In this document: positions 7,455-14,945 of the stretch, one piece after another
Position numbering within the stretch: the first letter of the stretch is position 1
Layout: every line of letters starts with the position of its first letter
NCBI RefSeq assembly: GCF_046292685.1
Contig: NZ_JBKBQM010000008.1
Location: forward strand, 10,091 to 74,090
From: Wagnerdoeblera sp046292685
Lineage (GTDB): Bacteria; Pseudomonadota; Alphaproteobacteria; Rhodobacterales; Rhodobacteraceae
Direction of reading: 5' to 3'
DNA length: 64,000 nucleotides
Position numbers and translations under genes: made by a program
Notes under the pieces: model-generated
The model's database searches: none
Seen by the model: the letters and a program-made list of their open reading frames with translations, nothing else
What the model was told of the DNA's origin: nothing

Positions 7455-8474
7455 ATGTTTGATAATCAACTTGCCATCTGCGAAGCGGCCTTGCCGCCGG
7501 GTGCAGCCCCGGAATGGGTTCACCTCTTGCCGCCAAAGGGGCGCATCACGGCGCGCGACGGACGGAAGTTCATCAGCCGCAAATCCTGCGGATTCGCGGG
7601 GGACGATCCGGCGGCGCTGGTGGCGGACTTCAACGCACGTGCGGTGGACGCGGCCGTTGACTTCGCTCACCAGTCCGAACTTGCCGACGCCAAGACAGGC
7701 GGGCCGGTTCCGGCGACAGGCTGGATCGAGGAACTTCGCGCCGATGCCACCGGCCTTTGTGCCTTGGTGGAATGGACCGCCCGCGCCGCCGCGCTGATTG
7801 CGGCGCGGGAATACCGCTACCTTTCGCCCGCCTTTCTGCACGACAAGGCGGGCGTCATCACGCGGCTCAAATCGGCTGGCCTGGTGCATAACCCGGCCTT
7901 GCAGCTTACCGCCCTTGCCAGTCAGGAAGACGTGATGACACCGGATACCATTCCGCCGAAGGGCACCCCGGAACCCGACCTTGCTGCGCGCCTTGCGGCC
8001 TTGCTGGGCCTGCCCGAAGGCACGAGTATGGAAGACGTGCTGGCGATGATCGCCGCGCGCCTTGCCACCCCGGCGAAACAGGGCAGCGACACAGCCCCGG
8101 CCATGGCGGCGGAAGTCACGCCGGACCCGGCCCGCTTTGTGCCTGTCGAGGCGATGCAGGCCCTGCTTGCCGAGCGCAACAGCTACATCGCCACTGCGCG
8201 CGAGATCGAAGCAACAGCCAAGGTGGAGCGCGCCTTGCTGGACGGGCATATCACGAACGGGATGCGGTCCTGGGCCTTGGCCCTTTGCACGCAAGACCCG
8301 GCCAGCTTCGACGCTTTCCTGTCGAAATCTCCGGCGCCCTACAAGCACCTGTTCGACAATACGCCCCCGCCGCTCTACCACAAGACCGGCCTCGGGCAAG
8401 AGCCTGCGGCCAGTGCCGCCGCCGCTTCCATCTGTGCGCAACTTGGCCTGCCGCCGGGGGCGCTGAACGAATGA
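7455..8474 (+). CDS. Mu gpI-like phage prohead protease/scaffold
   Basis: 339 aa from the ATG at 7455. The N-terminal half matches the Mu I-protein family: WVHLLPPKGRITARDGRKF, then VDAAVDFAHQSELADA and YRYLSPAFLHDKAGVITRLK, ending in SAGLVHNPALQLTALAS, the usual junction to the scaffold part. The alanine-rich C-terminal half would be the scaffold (gpZ) region. In Mu, gpI comes before the major head gene; here it comes after, so the order differs. It is the only head gene in this block that looks intact. It overlaps the next gene by ATGA. Confidence 0.8.
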   Translation: MFDNQLAICEAALPPGAAPEWVHLLPPKGRITARDGRKFISRKSCGFAGDDPAALVADFNARAVDAAVDFAHQSELADAKTGGPVPATGWIEELRADATGLCALVEWTARAAALIAAREYRYLSPAFLHDKAGVITRLKSAGLVHNPALQLTALASQEDVMTPDTIPPKGTPEPDLAARLAALLGLPEGTSMEDVLAMIAARLATPAKQGSDTAPAMAAEVTPDPARFVPVEAMQALLAERNSYIATAREIEATAKVERALLDGHITNGMRSWALALCTQDPASFDAFLSKSPAPYKHLFDNTPPPLYHKTGLGQEPAASAAAASICAQLGLPPGALNE

Positions 8475-8992
8475 CGAAATCCGGCCCGGTCCTCAGCGGG
8501 CAGGATGATCGCTACCTTGGTTCCTGGTCTCGGGATGCGGTCTGGGCCTCTCCGGTCGGCGAAGTCGTGGGCGCCGACCGGGGGGCAACCCCATTTCCCT
8601 GCCCGCGCCCCACGGCGCAAATCGAAGCCTTTGTGCAGGGGCGCAGGCCAGACCTTGCTGCGGCCTTCCTGTTGCGGTTCGGGGGGGGCCGAACTGATCC
8701 TGTCCGAGAACCCGCGCGAAGACGGCGCACGCGGCAAGCCCTGGTCGGGCTGGACAACGCCCGCGCGCTTGGCCAGCTTCTCCGCGTGCCCCGGCGTATC
8801 CCGCTGGCGAAGCCGTGGTTGACCGGCTACCTGCGGTCGCGCGGCTATCCCCTGGCCGAGATCGCCCGGACGCTGCATGTGTCGGACGTGTCGATTCGTC
8901 GCTGGATCAAGCAGGCGGCAGAACGCGCCGAACGCCTGGCTGAAGAACAGGCGGCGCGCGCGGCCAAGCGAGGCGGACGGGGCAAGCCATGA
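8471..8992 (+). pseudogene. Mor-like transcription activator with two compensating frameshifts
   Basis: 173 codons stay open, but the middle is out of frame. Up to 8680 it reads RRPDLAAAFLLRFGG and from about 8740 ALVGLDNARALGQLLRVP, then a helix-turn-helix (GYPLAEIARTLHVSDVSIRR). In between, the neighbouring frame gives the expected Mor sequence AELILSENPREDGARG, whereas the open frame gives an arginine/proline run. One extra G in the G8 run at 8681-8688 and a compensating loss near 8730-8740 explain this. The Mor fold (dimer plus HTH, activating middle promoters) is probably disrupted. Its place after head genes is also unlike Mu. Confidence 0.6.
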
Positions 8993-9378
8993 CGGGCACC
9001 GCTCTGCGCCTCGCCCGGGCCGAAGCCCGCGCCGCGCGCGACCAGTCCGCCGCGCCGGTGTCGGGACTGGACCGGGCGATTGCCGCTCTTGAACAGGCGG
9101 TTGAAGGCAGCGTTCAACAGGCCATTCAAGCCCTGCCCGAAACGACCGCGCCGCACTGCCCGCACCGTGCCGCGCATCGCCCCGGACGCGCCCGGCTGAT
9201 CGACAATGACCCCGAGTTGCGGGCGTTCATCACGGCGCGGATTGACCGGCTGACCTTCTGCCAGCTTGCCGACGCGGTGGCGGCGCACTTCCCGCCCGAA
9301 CGCCACGTCAAGAAGACCGCGATTCACGCTTGGTGGAAACGGCAGCGGGCCGCACGAAAGCCGGACCATTCCGGATAG
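8989..9378 (+). CDS. Small prophage protein with predicted HTH-like C-terminus
   Basis: 129 aa, coupled to the Mor-like gene (ATGA). The N-terminus is alanine/arginine-rich and helical. The C-terminus DNDPELRAFITARIDRLTF, then CQLADAVAAHFPPE and TAIHAWWKRQ, looks like a compact DNA-binding helical unit. I do not recognise a family. It is the last gene before the right end of the prophage. Confidence 0.6.
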   Translation: MTGTALRLARAEARAARDQSAAPVSGLDRAIAALEQAVEGSVQQAIQALPETTAPHCPHRAAHRPGRARLIDNDPELRAFITARIDRLTFCQLADAVAAHFPPERHVKKTAIHAWWKRQRAARKPDHSG

Positions 9379-9400
9379 CCCCCGGACTCTCTCCGTCTTC

Positions 9401-9409
9401 CGGTATCAG
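9401..9409 (-). repeat. Inverted copy of the left-end TTGATACCG repeat near the right prophage end
   Basis: CGGTATCAG, the reverse complement of CTGATACCG, has one mismatch to the left-end repeat. It lies after the last prophage gene and 40-50 bp before TTACA, comparable with the 52 bp between TGTCAATG (1102) and the inner left repeat. Suggestive of a transposase end site only. Confidence 0.35.
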
Positions 9410-9456
9410 AACGACTTTTGACGGGGGATCAGGGTAGATTATACGTTACATCGGGA

Positions 9457-9487
9457 CACCCCCGAGGATATTTGCGTCAAGGTGAAG
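9457..9487 (+). repeat. Dispersed intergenic repeat, copy 1
   Basis: Core GAGGATATTTGCGTCAAGG then TGAAG, preceded by a C run. It matches five other copies in the window (12076, 54772, 60152, 63693, 63824), all on the + strand. Here it supplies AAGG as ribosome-binding site eight bases before the ATG of the methyltransferase gene. Confidence 0.8.
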
Positions 9488-9490
9488 CGC

Positions 9491-10348
9491 ATGGACGACC
9501 TGCAAGGCGCCTATCATTACCGTGTCATCGCCCGGGCGCTGGCCGAACTGGATGCCGCCGGCCCGGGCCTCACGCTCGAGGCGCTGGCCGCGCGGATGGG
9601 GATGAGCGCCGCGCATTTCCAGCGCGTCTTTTCCGCCTGGGTGGGCGTCAGCCCCAAGCGGTATCAGCAGTATCTGGTGCTGGATCACGCCAAGGCGCTC
9701 TTGCGCGCGCGGATGACCGTGCTGGACACGGCGCAGGAAACCGGCCTGTCGGGCGGTGGCCGGCTGCACGACCTGTTCCTGACCCGGGAGGCGATGGCGC
9801 CGGGCGATTATGCCCGCGCCGGCGCCGGGCTGACCATTGCCGAGGCCTGGGTGCCCACCCCCTTCGGCGAGGCGCTGGCGATGGCCACCGACCGCGGCCT
9901 GTGCGGCCTGGGTTTCGCCGAGCAAACCGGGCGCGCGGCCACGCTTGCCGACCTGCGCGGGCGCTGGCCCAAGGCGCGCTTCGTCGAGGATGCCGCGGCG
10001 GTTGCCCCGCTGGTGGCGGCGGCCTTCGGTGGGGCGGGGCGCTTGCACCTGATCGGGGCGCCTTTCCAGATCAAGGTCTGGGAGGCGCTGTTGCGCGTGC
10101 CTTCGGGCCATGTGACCACCTATTCCGAACTGGCGCGCGCCGTGGGCAACCCGCGCGCGGTGCGCGCCGTGGGCACTGCGGTGGGGCGCAACCCCGTCAG
10201 CCTGTTCATCCCGTGCCACCGGGCCTTGCGCCAGACCGGGGCCTTGGGCGGCTATCACTGGGGCCTGCCGGTCAAGCGCGCGATCCTGGCCTGGGAATCG
10301 GCGCGGGCCGACGCCGCTGCCGACGCGGGGGCCGACACGGCGGCGTGA
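9491..10348 (+). CDS. Ada-like AraC-type regulator/O6-methylguanine-DNA methyltransferase
   Basis: 285 aa from ATG 9491 (a GTG at 9482 inside the repeat is a weaker choice). N-terminal AraC-type helix-turn-helix: LEALAARMGMSAAHFQRVF and SPKRYQQYLVLDHAKALL. The C-terminal half is the alkyltransferase domain with the acceptor cysteine in SLFIPCHRALRQTG and the DNA-binding segment GNPRAVRAVGTAV. The methyl-phosphotriester (Zn) domain of full Ada is absent, so this is the short form that repairs O6-methylguanine and may act as regulator. It lies just outside the right end of the prophage. Confidence 0.92.
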   Translation: MDDLQGAYHYRVIARALAELDAAGPGLTLEALAARMGMSAAHFQRVFSAWVGVSPKRYQQYLVLDHAKALLRARMTVLDTAQETGLSGGGRLHDLFLTREAMAPGDYARAGAGLTIAEAWVPTPFGEALAMATDRGLCGLGFAEQTGRAATLADLRGRWPKARFVEDAAAVAPLVAAAFGGAGRLHLIGAPFQIKVWEALLRVPSGHVTTYSELARAVGNPRAVRAVGTAVGRNPVSLFIPCHRALRQTGALGGYHWGLPVKRAILAWESARADAAADAGADTAA

Positions 10349-10475
10349 TCGCGCGGCCCGCGACTGGGCGGAAAGCTGCCCGCCCGCGCGCGGCGGCTTG
10401 GCAGCGCCGGCAAGCGGTGCCTATATCGCATCGGACCCATGCCCCCCCGCGGGGCGACAAGACACGAGGCCGACC

Positions 10476-11126
10476 ATGAAACTTGCGACCCCCCTGATGC
10501 TCGGGACGCTGGCTGCCTTTACCCTGGCCGCCTGCGACCCCTATCCGCAAGGCGACCCCAACAACGCCCGTGCCCGCACCGGCGCGCTGACCGGCGCGCT
10601 GATCGGGGGTGCCATCGGCGCCGGGTCCAACAGCAGCACCCGCCCGCTGGCCACCGTGGCCGGGGCCGTGGCGGGCGCGGCCATCGGCGGCGCCATCGGC
10701 AGCGCGCTCGACCGGCAGGCGGCCGACCTGCGCGCCCAGACCTCGGGCGCCATCGGCGTGGTCAACGCCGGCGACCGGCTGGTGGTGACCATGCCGCAGG
10801 ATCTGCTGTTCGCCACCGACAGTTCCGCCTTGCGCCCCGACCTGCAGGCCGACCTGCGCGCCGTGGCCGGCAACCTGCTGCAATACCCCAACAGCCGGAT
10901 CGAGGTGATCGGCCATACCGACAACACCGGCGATGCCGCCTATAACCGCAGCCTGTCGCAGCGCCGCGCGGCCTCGGTCGCCTCGGTGCTGATCGGGTCT
11001 GGCGTGCCGGCCGGGCGCATCGTGACCATCGGCCAGGGCGAGGACATGCCGATTGCCTCGAACCTGACCCCCGAAGGCCGCGCGCAGAACCGGCGCGTGG
11101 AAATCGTGATCCGGCCCACCGGCTGA
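10476..11126 (+). CDS. OmpA-family outer-membrane lipoprotein with glycine-zipper segment
   Basis: 216 aa. A lipoprotein signal peptide ends at the lipobox LAAC (Cys about residue 19). Then comes a glycine-zipper stretch (GALIGGAIGAGSNSS ... GAVAGAAIGGAIGSALD) and a C-terminal OmpA domain (RIEVIGHTDNTGDAAYNRSL ... RAQNRRVEIVI) that binds peptidoglycan diaminopimelate. The domain order is as in YiaD/Pal-like proteins that tether the outer membrane to the wall. Single gene with its own promoter region. Confidence 0.92.
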   Translation: MKLATPLMLGTLAAFTLAACDPYPQGDPNNARARTGALTGALIGGAIGAGSNSSTRPLATVAGAVAGAAIGGAIGSALDRQAADLRAQTSGAIGVVNAGDRLVVTMPQDLLFATDSSALRPDLQADLRAVAGNLLQYPNSRIEVIGHTDNTGDAAYNRSLSQRRAASVASVLIGSGVPAGRIVTIGQGEDMPIASNLTPEGRAQNRRVEIVIRPTG

Positions 11127-11170
11127 CCCGGCAAACCGATCCGGCGAAGGGCGTTGCGAACCGGCACGTG

Positions 11171-11189
11171 TGGTCATAATATCTGACCA
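11171..11189. promoter_or_regulatory. Operator-like palindrome upstream of the GntR gene
   Basis: TGGTCATAATATCTGACCA, two TGGTCA half sites as an inverted repeat with a 7-bp A/T-rich spacer, 18 bp before the start of the GntR-type gene. FadR-subfamily regulators bind short palindromes of TGGT-type, commonly in their own promoters, so autoregulation is likely. Confidence 0.7.
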
Positions 11190-11206
11190 GTCCGTGCAGG
11201 TTTGCG

Positions 11207-11974
11207 ATGCCCTTTGAAAAGATCCCTTCCGAAAAGCTGTCCCAGGCGGTCGTCCGGCAGATCGAAAGCCTGATCCTGAACGGCGTCTTGCGGCCGGGCG
11301 AACGATTGCCCGCCGAACGCGACCTGTCCGAGCGGCTCGGCGTCTCGCGCCCCAGCCTGCGCGAGGCGGTGGCCGAATTGCAGGATCGCGGGTTGCTGGC
11401 CGCGCGGGCCGGGGCCGGCATCTATGTGGCCGATGTGCTGGGCTCGGCGTTTTCGCCGGCGCTGGTGGGGTTGTTCCGCAGCCACGACCAGGCGGTGTTC
11501 GACTACGTCGCCTTTCGCCGCGACATGGAGGGCCTGGCCGCCGAACGCGCGGCGCGGGATGGTTCGGAAACCGATCTCAAGGTCATCGACGCCATCTTCC
11601 GCAAGATGGAGGCCGCCCACGCCAAGCGCGACCCCAGCGACGAGGCCGCGCTGGACGCCGATTTCCACATGGCGATCATCGAGGCCAGCCACAACGTCAT
11701 CATGCTGCACATGATGCGCTCGATGTACGACCTGCTGAAGGAAGGCGTGTTCTACAACCGCCAGGCCATGTTCCGCCAGCGCACCACACGCGACCAGCTG
11801 CTGGACCAGCACCGCGCCATCAACACCGCTATCCAGGCCCGCGATGCCGCCGCCGCCCGGGCCGCGGTCGAGGCGCACCTGAACTATGTGCTGTCCTCGC
11901 TGACCGATGCGCGCCAGTCCGAACGCCACGAGGCCGTGGCCCGCCAGCGGCTGGAACACGAGGCCGAACGCTGA
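11207..11974 (+). CDS. GntR-family transcriptional regulator, FadR subfamily (PdhR/LldR-like)
   Basis: 255 aa. N-terminal winged helix: LNGVLRPGERLPAERDLSER, LGVSRPSLREAVAELQDRGL. The C-terminal FCD domain has the metal/ligand His pattern D...H in LDADFHMAIIEASHN and later LLDQHRAINTAIQ. Such proteins sense an organic acid (pyruvate, lactate, glycolate or similar). The ligand cannot be told from the sequence, and no metabolic operon follows in the same direction; the next stretch of 0.8 kb has no clear gene. Confidence 0.92.
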   Translation: MPFEKIPSEKLSQAVVRQIESLILNGVLRPGERLPAERDLSERLGVSRPSLREAVAELQDRGLLAARAGAGIYVADVLGSAFSPALVGLFRSHDQAVFDYVAFRRDMEGLAAERAARDGSETDLKVIDAIFRKMEAAHAKRDPSDEAALDADFHMAIIEASHNVIMLHMMRSMYDLLKEGVFYNRQAMFRQRTTRDQLLDQHRAINTAIQARDAAAARAAVEAHLNYVLSSLTDARQSERHEAVARQRLEHEAER

Positions 11975-12075
11975 CGACTCCCGCCCCTGCGGCAATGCGC
12001 ACAGCCACCGCTCGGGCCTTTGCGGCCGGGGCGAAGGGTGGCAGCCGTGGCAAGCGGGGGGTTTTCCACCCCCCG

Positions 12076-12107
12076 CACCCCCCGGAGGATATTTGGACAA
12101 GGTGAAG
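12076..12107 (+). repeat. Dispersed intergenic repeat, copy 2
   Basis: CACCCCCCGGAGGATATTTG followed by GACAAGGTGAAG. Lies downstream of the GntR gene in the gene-free stretch. Same orientation as the other five copies. Confidence 0.8.
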
Positions 12108-12710
12108 GACAGGCGGGGCGGTGCGCGGCGGGGGGCGGCTGTTGCCCGCTGCCGCGCGTGAACGCCCGTGGCCGGTTGCGCGGCGGGGCCGGGGCAAGCC
12201 TGCCCCGGGCGGGGCACCGTTCCGGCTTGTCCGGTGCCCTTTCCTGTGCCGGGTCCGATGCGGCGGCCGGCGTCGGCGCCGGCATCTGTGCGGCTTTTCC
12301 TGCCGGGTCTCGGCGCTGTCTGCGGACCAGCCGGGGCCGGGATCCCGCCATCGGGCCCGGGGGGGCAGCGCCCGCGACGCGGGTGCCTTCGGCGCGACCC
12401 GCCTTGTGCAGGGGGGCCGCGGCCCGGTTTCGGCGGTGGGGCAGGGGATCGGAACCCGGGGGCGTCGCGCCGCGCTCTGGCCGCCCCCCCTCCGCGTCGG
12501 GTGCCGGAGCCGGCATGTCATCGCCGGCCGGGGGCGTCGGCCCCCGCGGATCGGGCGGCAGCACCGGCGGCCGTCCCCCGGCAGGACCGCGCCGCCGCCG
12601 CAAGGCTTGCCGCGGCGGATTGCGCAAGACCCGCGGCCGGCGGGCCCCGGCAGAAGCCCCTGCCGGCAGGGGCGGGGCAGGGAGGGGCGTCGGTCCTGTC
12701 GGGGCGCGAG

Positions 12711-12784
12711 TTAACAATTCGTGAAAACGCACCGACAAGTGGTTGATTTCAAAAGGGTGCCATCCTGTCCCTCGCAGGGACGGG
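12711..12784 (-). repeat. Hairpin-plus-tail element, copy A (also 3' of engB)
   Basis: Read on the minus strand: hairpin GTCCCT-GCG-AGGGAC, 22 nt ending ATCAA, then CTTGTCGGTGCGTTTTCACG and AATTGTTAA. The same layout and spacing recur at 63556-63628. Here it follows the SDR gene and may act as its terminator. Confidence 0.7.
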
Positions 12785-12793
12785 GCCGGCGGC

Positions 12794-13525
12794 TCAGACG
12801 TGCTGGCCGCCGTTGATCTCGATTTCCGTGCCGGTGATGTAGCTGGACTGGTCGTTGCAGAGGAACCAGATCGCCTCGGCCACCTCGTGCGGCTGGCCCA
12901 GGCGCCGCATCGGCAGCGCGGCGACGATGCGGTCGGTCCCGGGCGAGAGGATGCTGGTTTCGACCTCGCCGGGGGCGATGGCGTTGACCCGCACGCCCAG
13001 GGGGCCGAAATCGTGCGCCATCTCGCGGGTCAGCGCGGCAAGGGCCGCCTTGGAGGTGGCATAGGCCGCCCCCGCAAAGGGGTGCACCCGGCTGCCCGCG
13101 ATGGAGGTCACGTTGACGACCGAGCCCCGCGCGGCGCTCAGCTCGTCCTTCAGCCCGCGGGCCAGCACGACCGAGGCGAAGAAGTTGACGTGGAACACCT
13201 GCCCCCAGGTCCGCAGGTCGGTATCCAGCGTGCCCAGCCGCGCGCCCCCCGGCCCCTTGGGCGAGATGCCGGCATTGTTGACCAGCGCGTGCAGGCGGCC
13301 GTTGATCCTGCTCTTGATGACGCCGATGGCCTCGATGGTCTTGTTGGGGTCGGCCAGATCCAGCTGGATGTGGTTTTCCTCGCCGCCCGGCCAGGGGCAG
13401 CGCGGGTCGAAGGGGGCGCGCGAACAGGTCAGCACCCGCCAGCCTTCGGCCGAAAAGCGCTTGACCGTGGCGTGGCCGATCCCGCGCGAGGCGCCGGTGA
13501 GCACAAGGGTCTTCTGGTCCGACAT
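12794..13525 (-). CDS. Short-chain dehydrogenase/reductase, FabG-like
   Basis: 243 aa, classical SDR size. Cofactor motif TGASRGIG at the N-terminus, NNAG in ALVNNAGIS, the catalytic Ser in VNVTSIAGS and Y-x3-K in AAYATSKAAL; C-terminus ITGTEIEINGGQHV. NAD(P)-dependent oxidation/reduction of an unknown alcohol or ketone. Stands alone, facing away from argB; substrate cannot be inferred from neighbours. Confidence 0.93.
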   Translation of the reverse strand: MSDQKTLVLTGASRGIGHATVKRFSAEGWRVLTCSRAPFDPRCPWPGGEENHIQLDLADPNKTIEAIGVIKSRINGRLHALVNNAGISPKGPGGARLGTLDTDLRTWGQVFHVNFFASVVLARGLKDELSAARGSVVNVTSIAGSRVHPFAGAAYATSKAALAALTREMAHDFGPLGVRVNAIAPGEVETSILSPGTDRIVAALPMRRLGQPHEVAEAIWFLCNDQSSYITGTEIEINGGQHV

Positions 13526-13612
13526 GGGGCTGCTCCGCTGCTGGATCAGACCCTAGGCGGCGGCGCGGAAAACGCAAGGGCGGGCGCCGGTGCCGGGGGC
13601 TTGCGGCGGGGG

Positions 13613-13978
13613 ATGCCGCGTGAAAGGGTCGCGCGCGGCGCAAGTGCGGGCAGCGGCCGGCAGGCGCGCACCAAGGCAGGAGCAGGCAGGCTGACACGGG
13701 CGCAGGCGGGGTTGCTGCTGATGCTGGGCGACGGGGAGGGCAAACTGACGGGCGATCTGCTGGCCCCGGACTGTATGCTGCTTTGTTCCGCCATCGTGCT
13801 GATCGCGCGGGGAAAGCCCGGGTTCGACATGCTGAGGGTGCTGTGCGTGACCATGCCTCTGGCTGGGCTGGCAGCCTGGCCGATGGCGGATTTCGCAGGG
13901 TTCACGCCGCGCCAGTGGGGGTGGCTGGCGCATCTGGGCTGGACGCTGACCCGGCCTGCGGCCCGCGCCGCGGCGTGA
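13613..13978 (+). CDS. Hypothetical small membrane protein (doubtful)
   Basis: A 121-codon frame from ATG 13613 (preceded by GGCGGGGG) to 13978, just before argB. The first third is basic and low in complexity. The rest is hydrophobic with one or two possible membrane helices (DCMLLCSAIVLIARG, VLCVTMPLAGLAAWPM) and ends in FTPRQWGWLAHLGWTLTRP. The hydrophobic half looks more protein-like than chance frames in this region, but no family is recognised and the start is uncertain. Confidence 0.3.
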   Translation: MPRERVARGASAGSGRQARTKAGAGRLTRAQAGLLLMLGDGEGKLTGDLLAPDCMLLCSAIVLIARGKPGFDMLRVLCVTMPLAGLAAWPMADFAGFTPRQWGWLAHLGWTLTRPAARAAA

Positions 13979-14054
13979 CCTTGCCCTTGGCACCGGCGCC
14001 ATCCCGCTTTACCAAGGCGCCACGCCTGCCACCCGCCCCGCCCCGGAGGGCCCG

Positions 14055-14945
14055 ATGAAAAAGCTGATGCCCATGCGCAACCCTGCCGAAACCGCCCGCA
14101 CCCTGTCCGAAGCCCTGCCCTATCTGCAACGCTATGCCGGGGCCGTCGTCGTCGTGAAGTTCGGCGGCAACGCCATGGGCGACGAGGCCGCGATGGCCGA
14201 ATTCGCCCGCGACATCGTGCTGATGCGGCAGGTGGGGGTGAACCCGGTTGTGGTGCACGGCGGCGGGCCGATGATCAATGACCTGCTGAAACGCCTCGGC
14301 ATCCAGTCCGAATTCGTGCGCGGCAAGCGCGTGACCGACAAGGCCACGGTCGAGGTGGTGGAGATGGTGCTGACCGGCCTGGTCAACAAGCGCATCGTGC
14401 AGGCCATCATGGACGAAGGCGGCCGCGCCGTGGGCCTGTCGGGCAAGGACGACGACCTGATGGTGTGCGAGCCCGACGACCCGGAACTCGGGTTCGTCGG
14501 CAAGCCGGTGGAAATGAACGTGCAGGTGCTGCGCGACCTGTTCGATGCCGGGATCATCCCGGTTGTCGCGCCGGTGGCCACGGGGATGAACCCGAACGAA
14601 ACCTTCAACGTCAACGGCGATACTGCCGCGGGCGCCATTGCCGGCGCGCTGAAGGCCGACCGCCTGCTGCTGCTGACCGATGTGGCCGGCGTCAAGAACC
14701 AGGCAGGCGAGATCGTGACCCAGATGACCCCCGACGAGGTGCGCGCCATGATCGCCGATGGCACCATTTCCGGCGGCATGATCCCCAAGACCGAAACCGC
14801 CCTGGCCGCGGTGGAACAGGGCGTGCGCGCGGTGGTCATCCTCGATGGCCGGGTGCCGAATGCCTGCCTGCTGGAGCTGTTCACCGACCAGGGCGCGGGC
14901 AGCATGATCCGCTCTACCGAGCCGCGCATCAAGCCGCGCCGGTGA
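14055..14945 (+). CDS. argB: Acetylglutamate kinase
   Basis: 296 aa. Phosphorylates N-acetyl-L-glutamate in arginine synthesis (amino-acid kinase fold). Visible: VVVKFGGNAMGD near residue 35, the substrate loop VVHGGGPMIND, the NVNGDTAAGAIAGAL segment and the C-terminal SGGMIPKTETALAA. The N-terminal helix extension (AETARTLSEALPYLQRYAG) is that of arginine-feedback-sensitive hexameric NAGKs. Its stop overlaps the GTG start of the next gene. Confidence 0.97.
   Translation: MKKLMPMRNPAETARTLSEALPYLQRYAGAVVVVKFGGNAMGDEAAMAEFARDIVLMRQVGVNPVVVHGGGPMINDLLKRLGIQSEFVRGKRVTDKATVEVVEMVLTGLVNKRIVQAIMDEGGRAVGLSGKDDDLMVCEPDDPELGFVGKPVEMNVQVLRDLFDAGIIPVVAPVATGMNPNETFNVNGDTAAGAIAGALKADRLLLLTDVAGVKNQAGEIVTQMTPDEVRAMIADGTISGGMIPKTETALAAVEQGVRAVVILDGRVPNACLLELFTDQGAGSMIRSTEPRIKPRR

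Larger units (their letters stand above)
1060..9450 (+). mobile_element. Mu-like transposable prophage remnant
   Basis: An 8.4-kb block has the Mu hallmark set: a leftward repressor, then rightward Ner-like, MuA-type DDE transposase, MuB-type ATPase and GemA, followed by fragments of head genes (gpT-like, decoration, gpI protease) and a Mor-like activator. At least five genes carry lesions (premature stop, frameshifts, lost start, hairpin insertion). Portal, terminase, tail and lysis genes are absent. The left limit is uncertain because of the poly-G/C block. The right limit lies between the last prophage stop codon (9378) and the host repeat at 9457; TTACA at 9446-9450 is a possible terminus. 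A related active phage, RcapMu, is known from Rhodobacter capsulatus. Confidence 0.85.
11975..12793. other. 0.8-kb GC-rich stretch without a convincing gene
   Basis: Long frames exist on both strands, but their products are Ala/Pro/Arg/Gly mixtures with no hydrophobic core or motif, as expected by chance at this GC content. The stretch contains dispersed repeat copy 2 (12076-12107) and at its right end a hairpin element shared with the engB 3' region (12711-12784). Nothing else recognised. Confidence 0.6.

Noticed and set aside
1102..9455. Five-bp target-site duplication of the prophage
   Set aside because: With termini at TGT (1102) and ACA (9450) the flanks are TGCGG and TCGGG, which do not match; the left border is also suspect because of the poly-G/C block.
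12020..12746. Long open frames on both strands in the 12-kb GC-rich stretch
   Set aside because: Products are Ala/Pro/Gly/Arg mixtures without a hydrophobic core, signal or motif; frames overlap each other on both strands, as expected by chance at this GC content.
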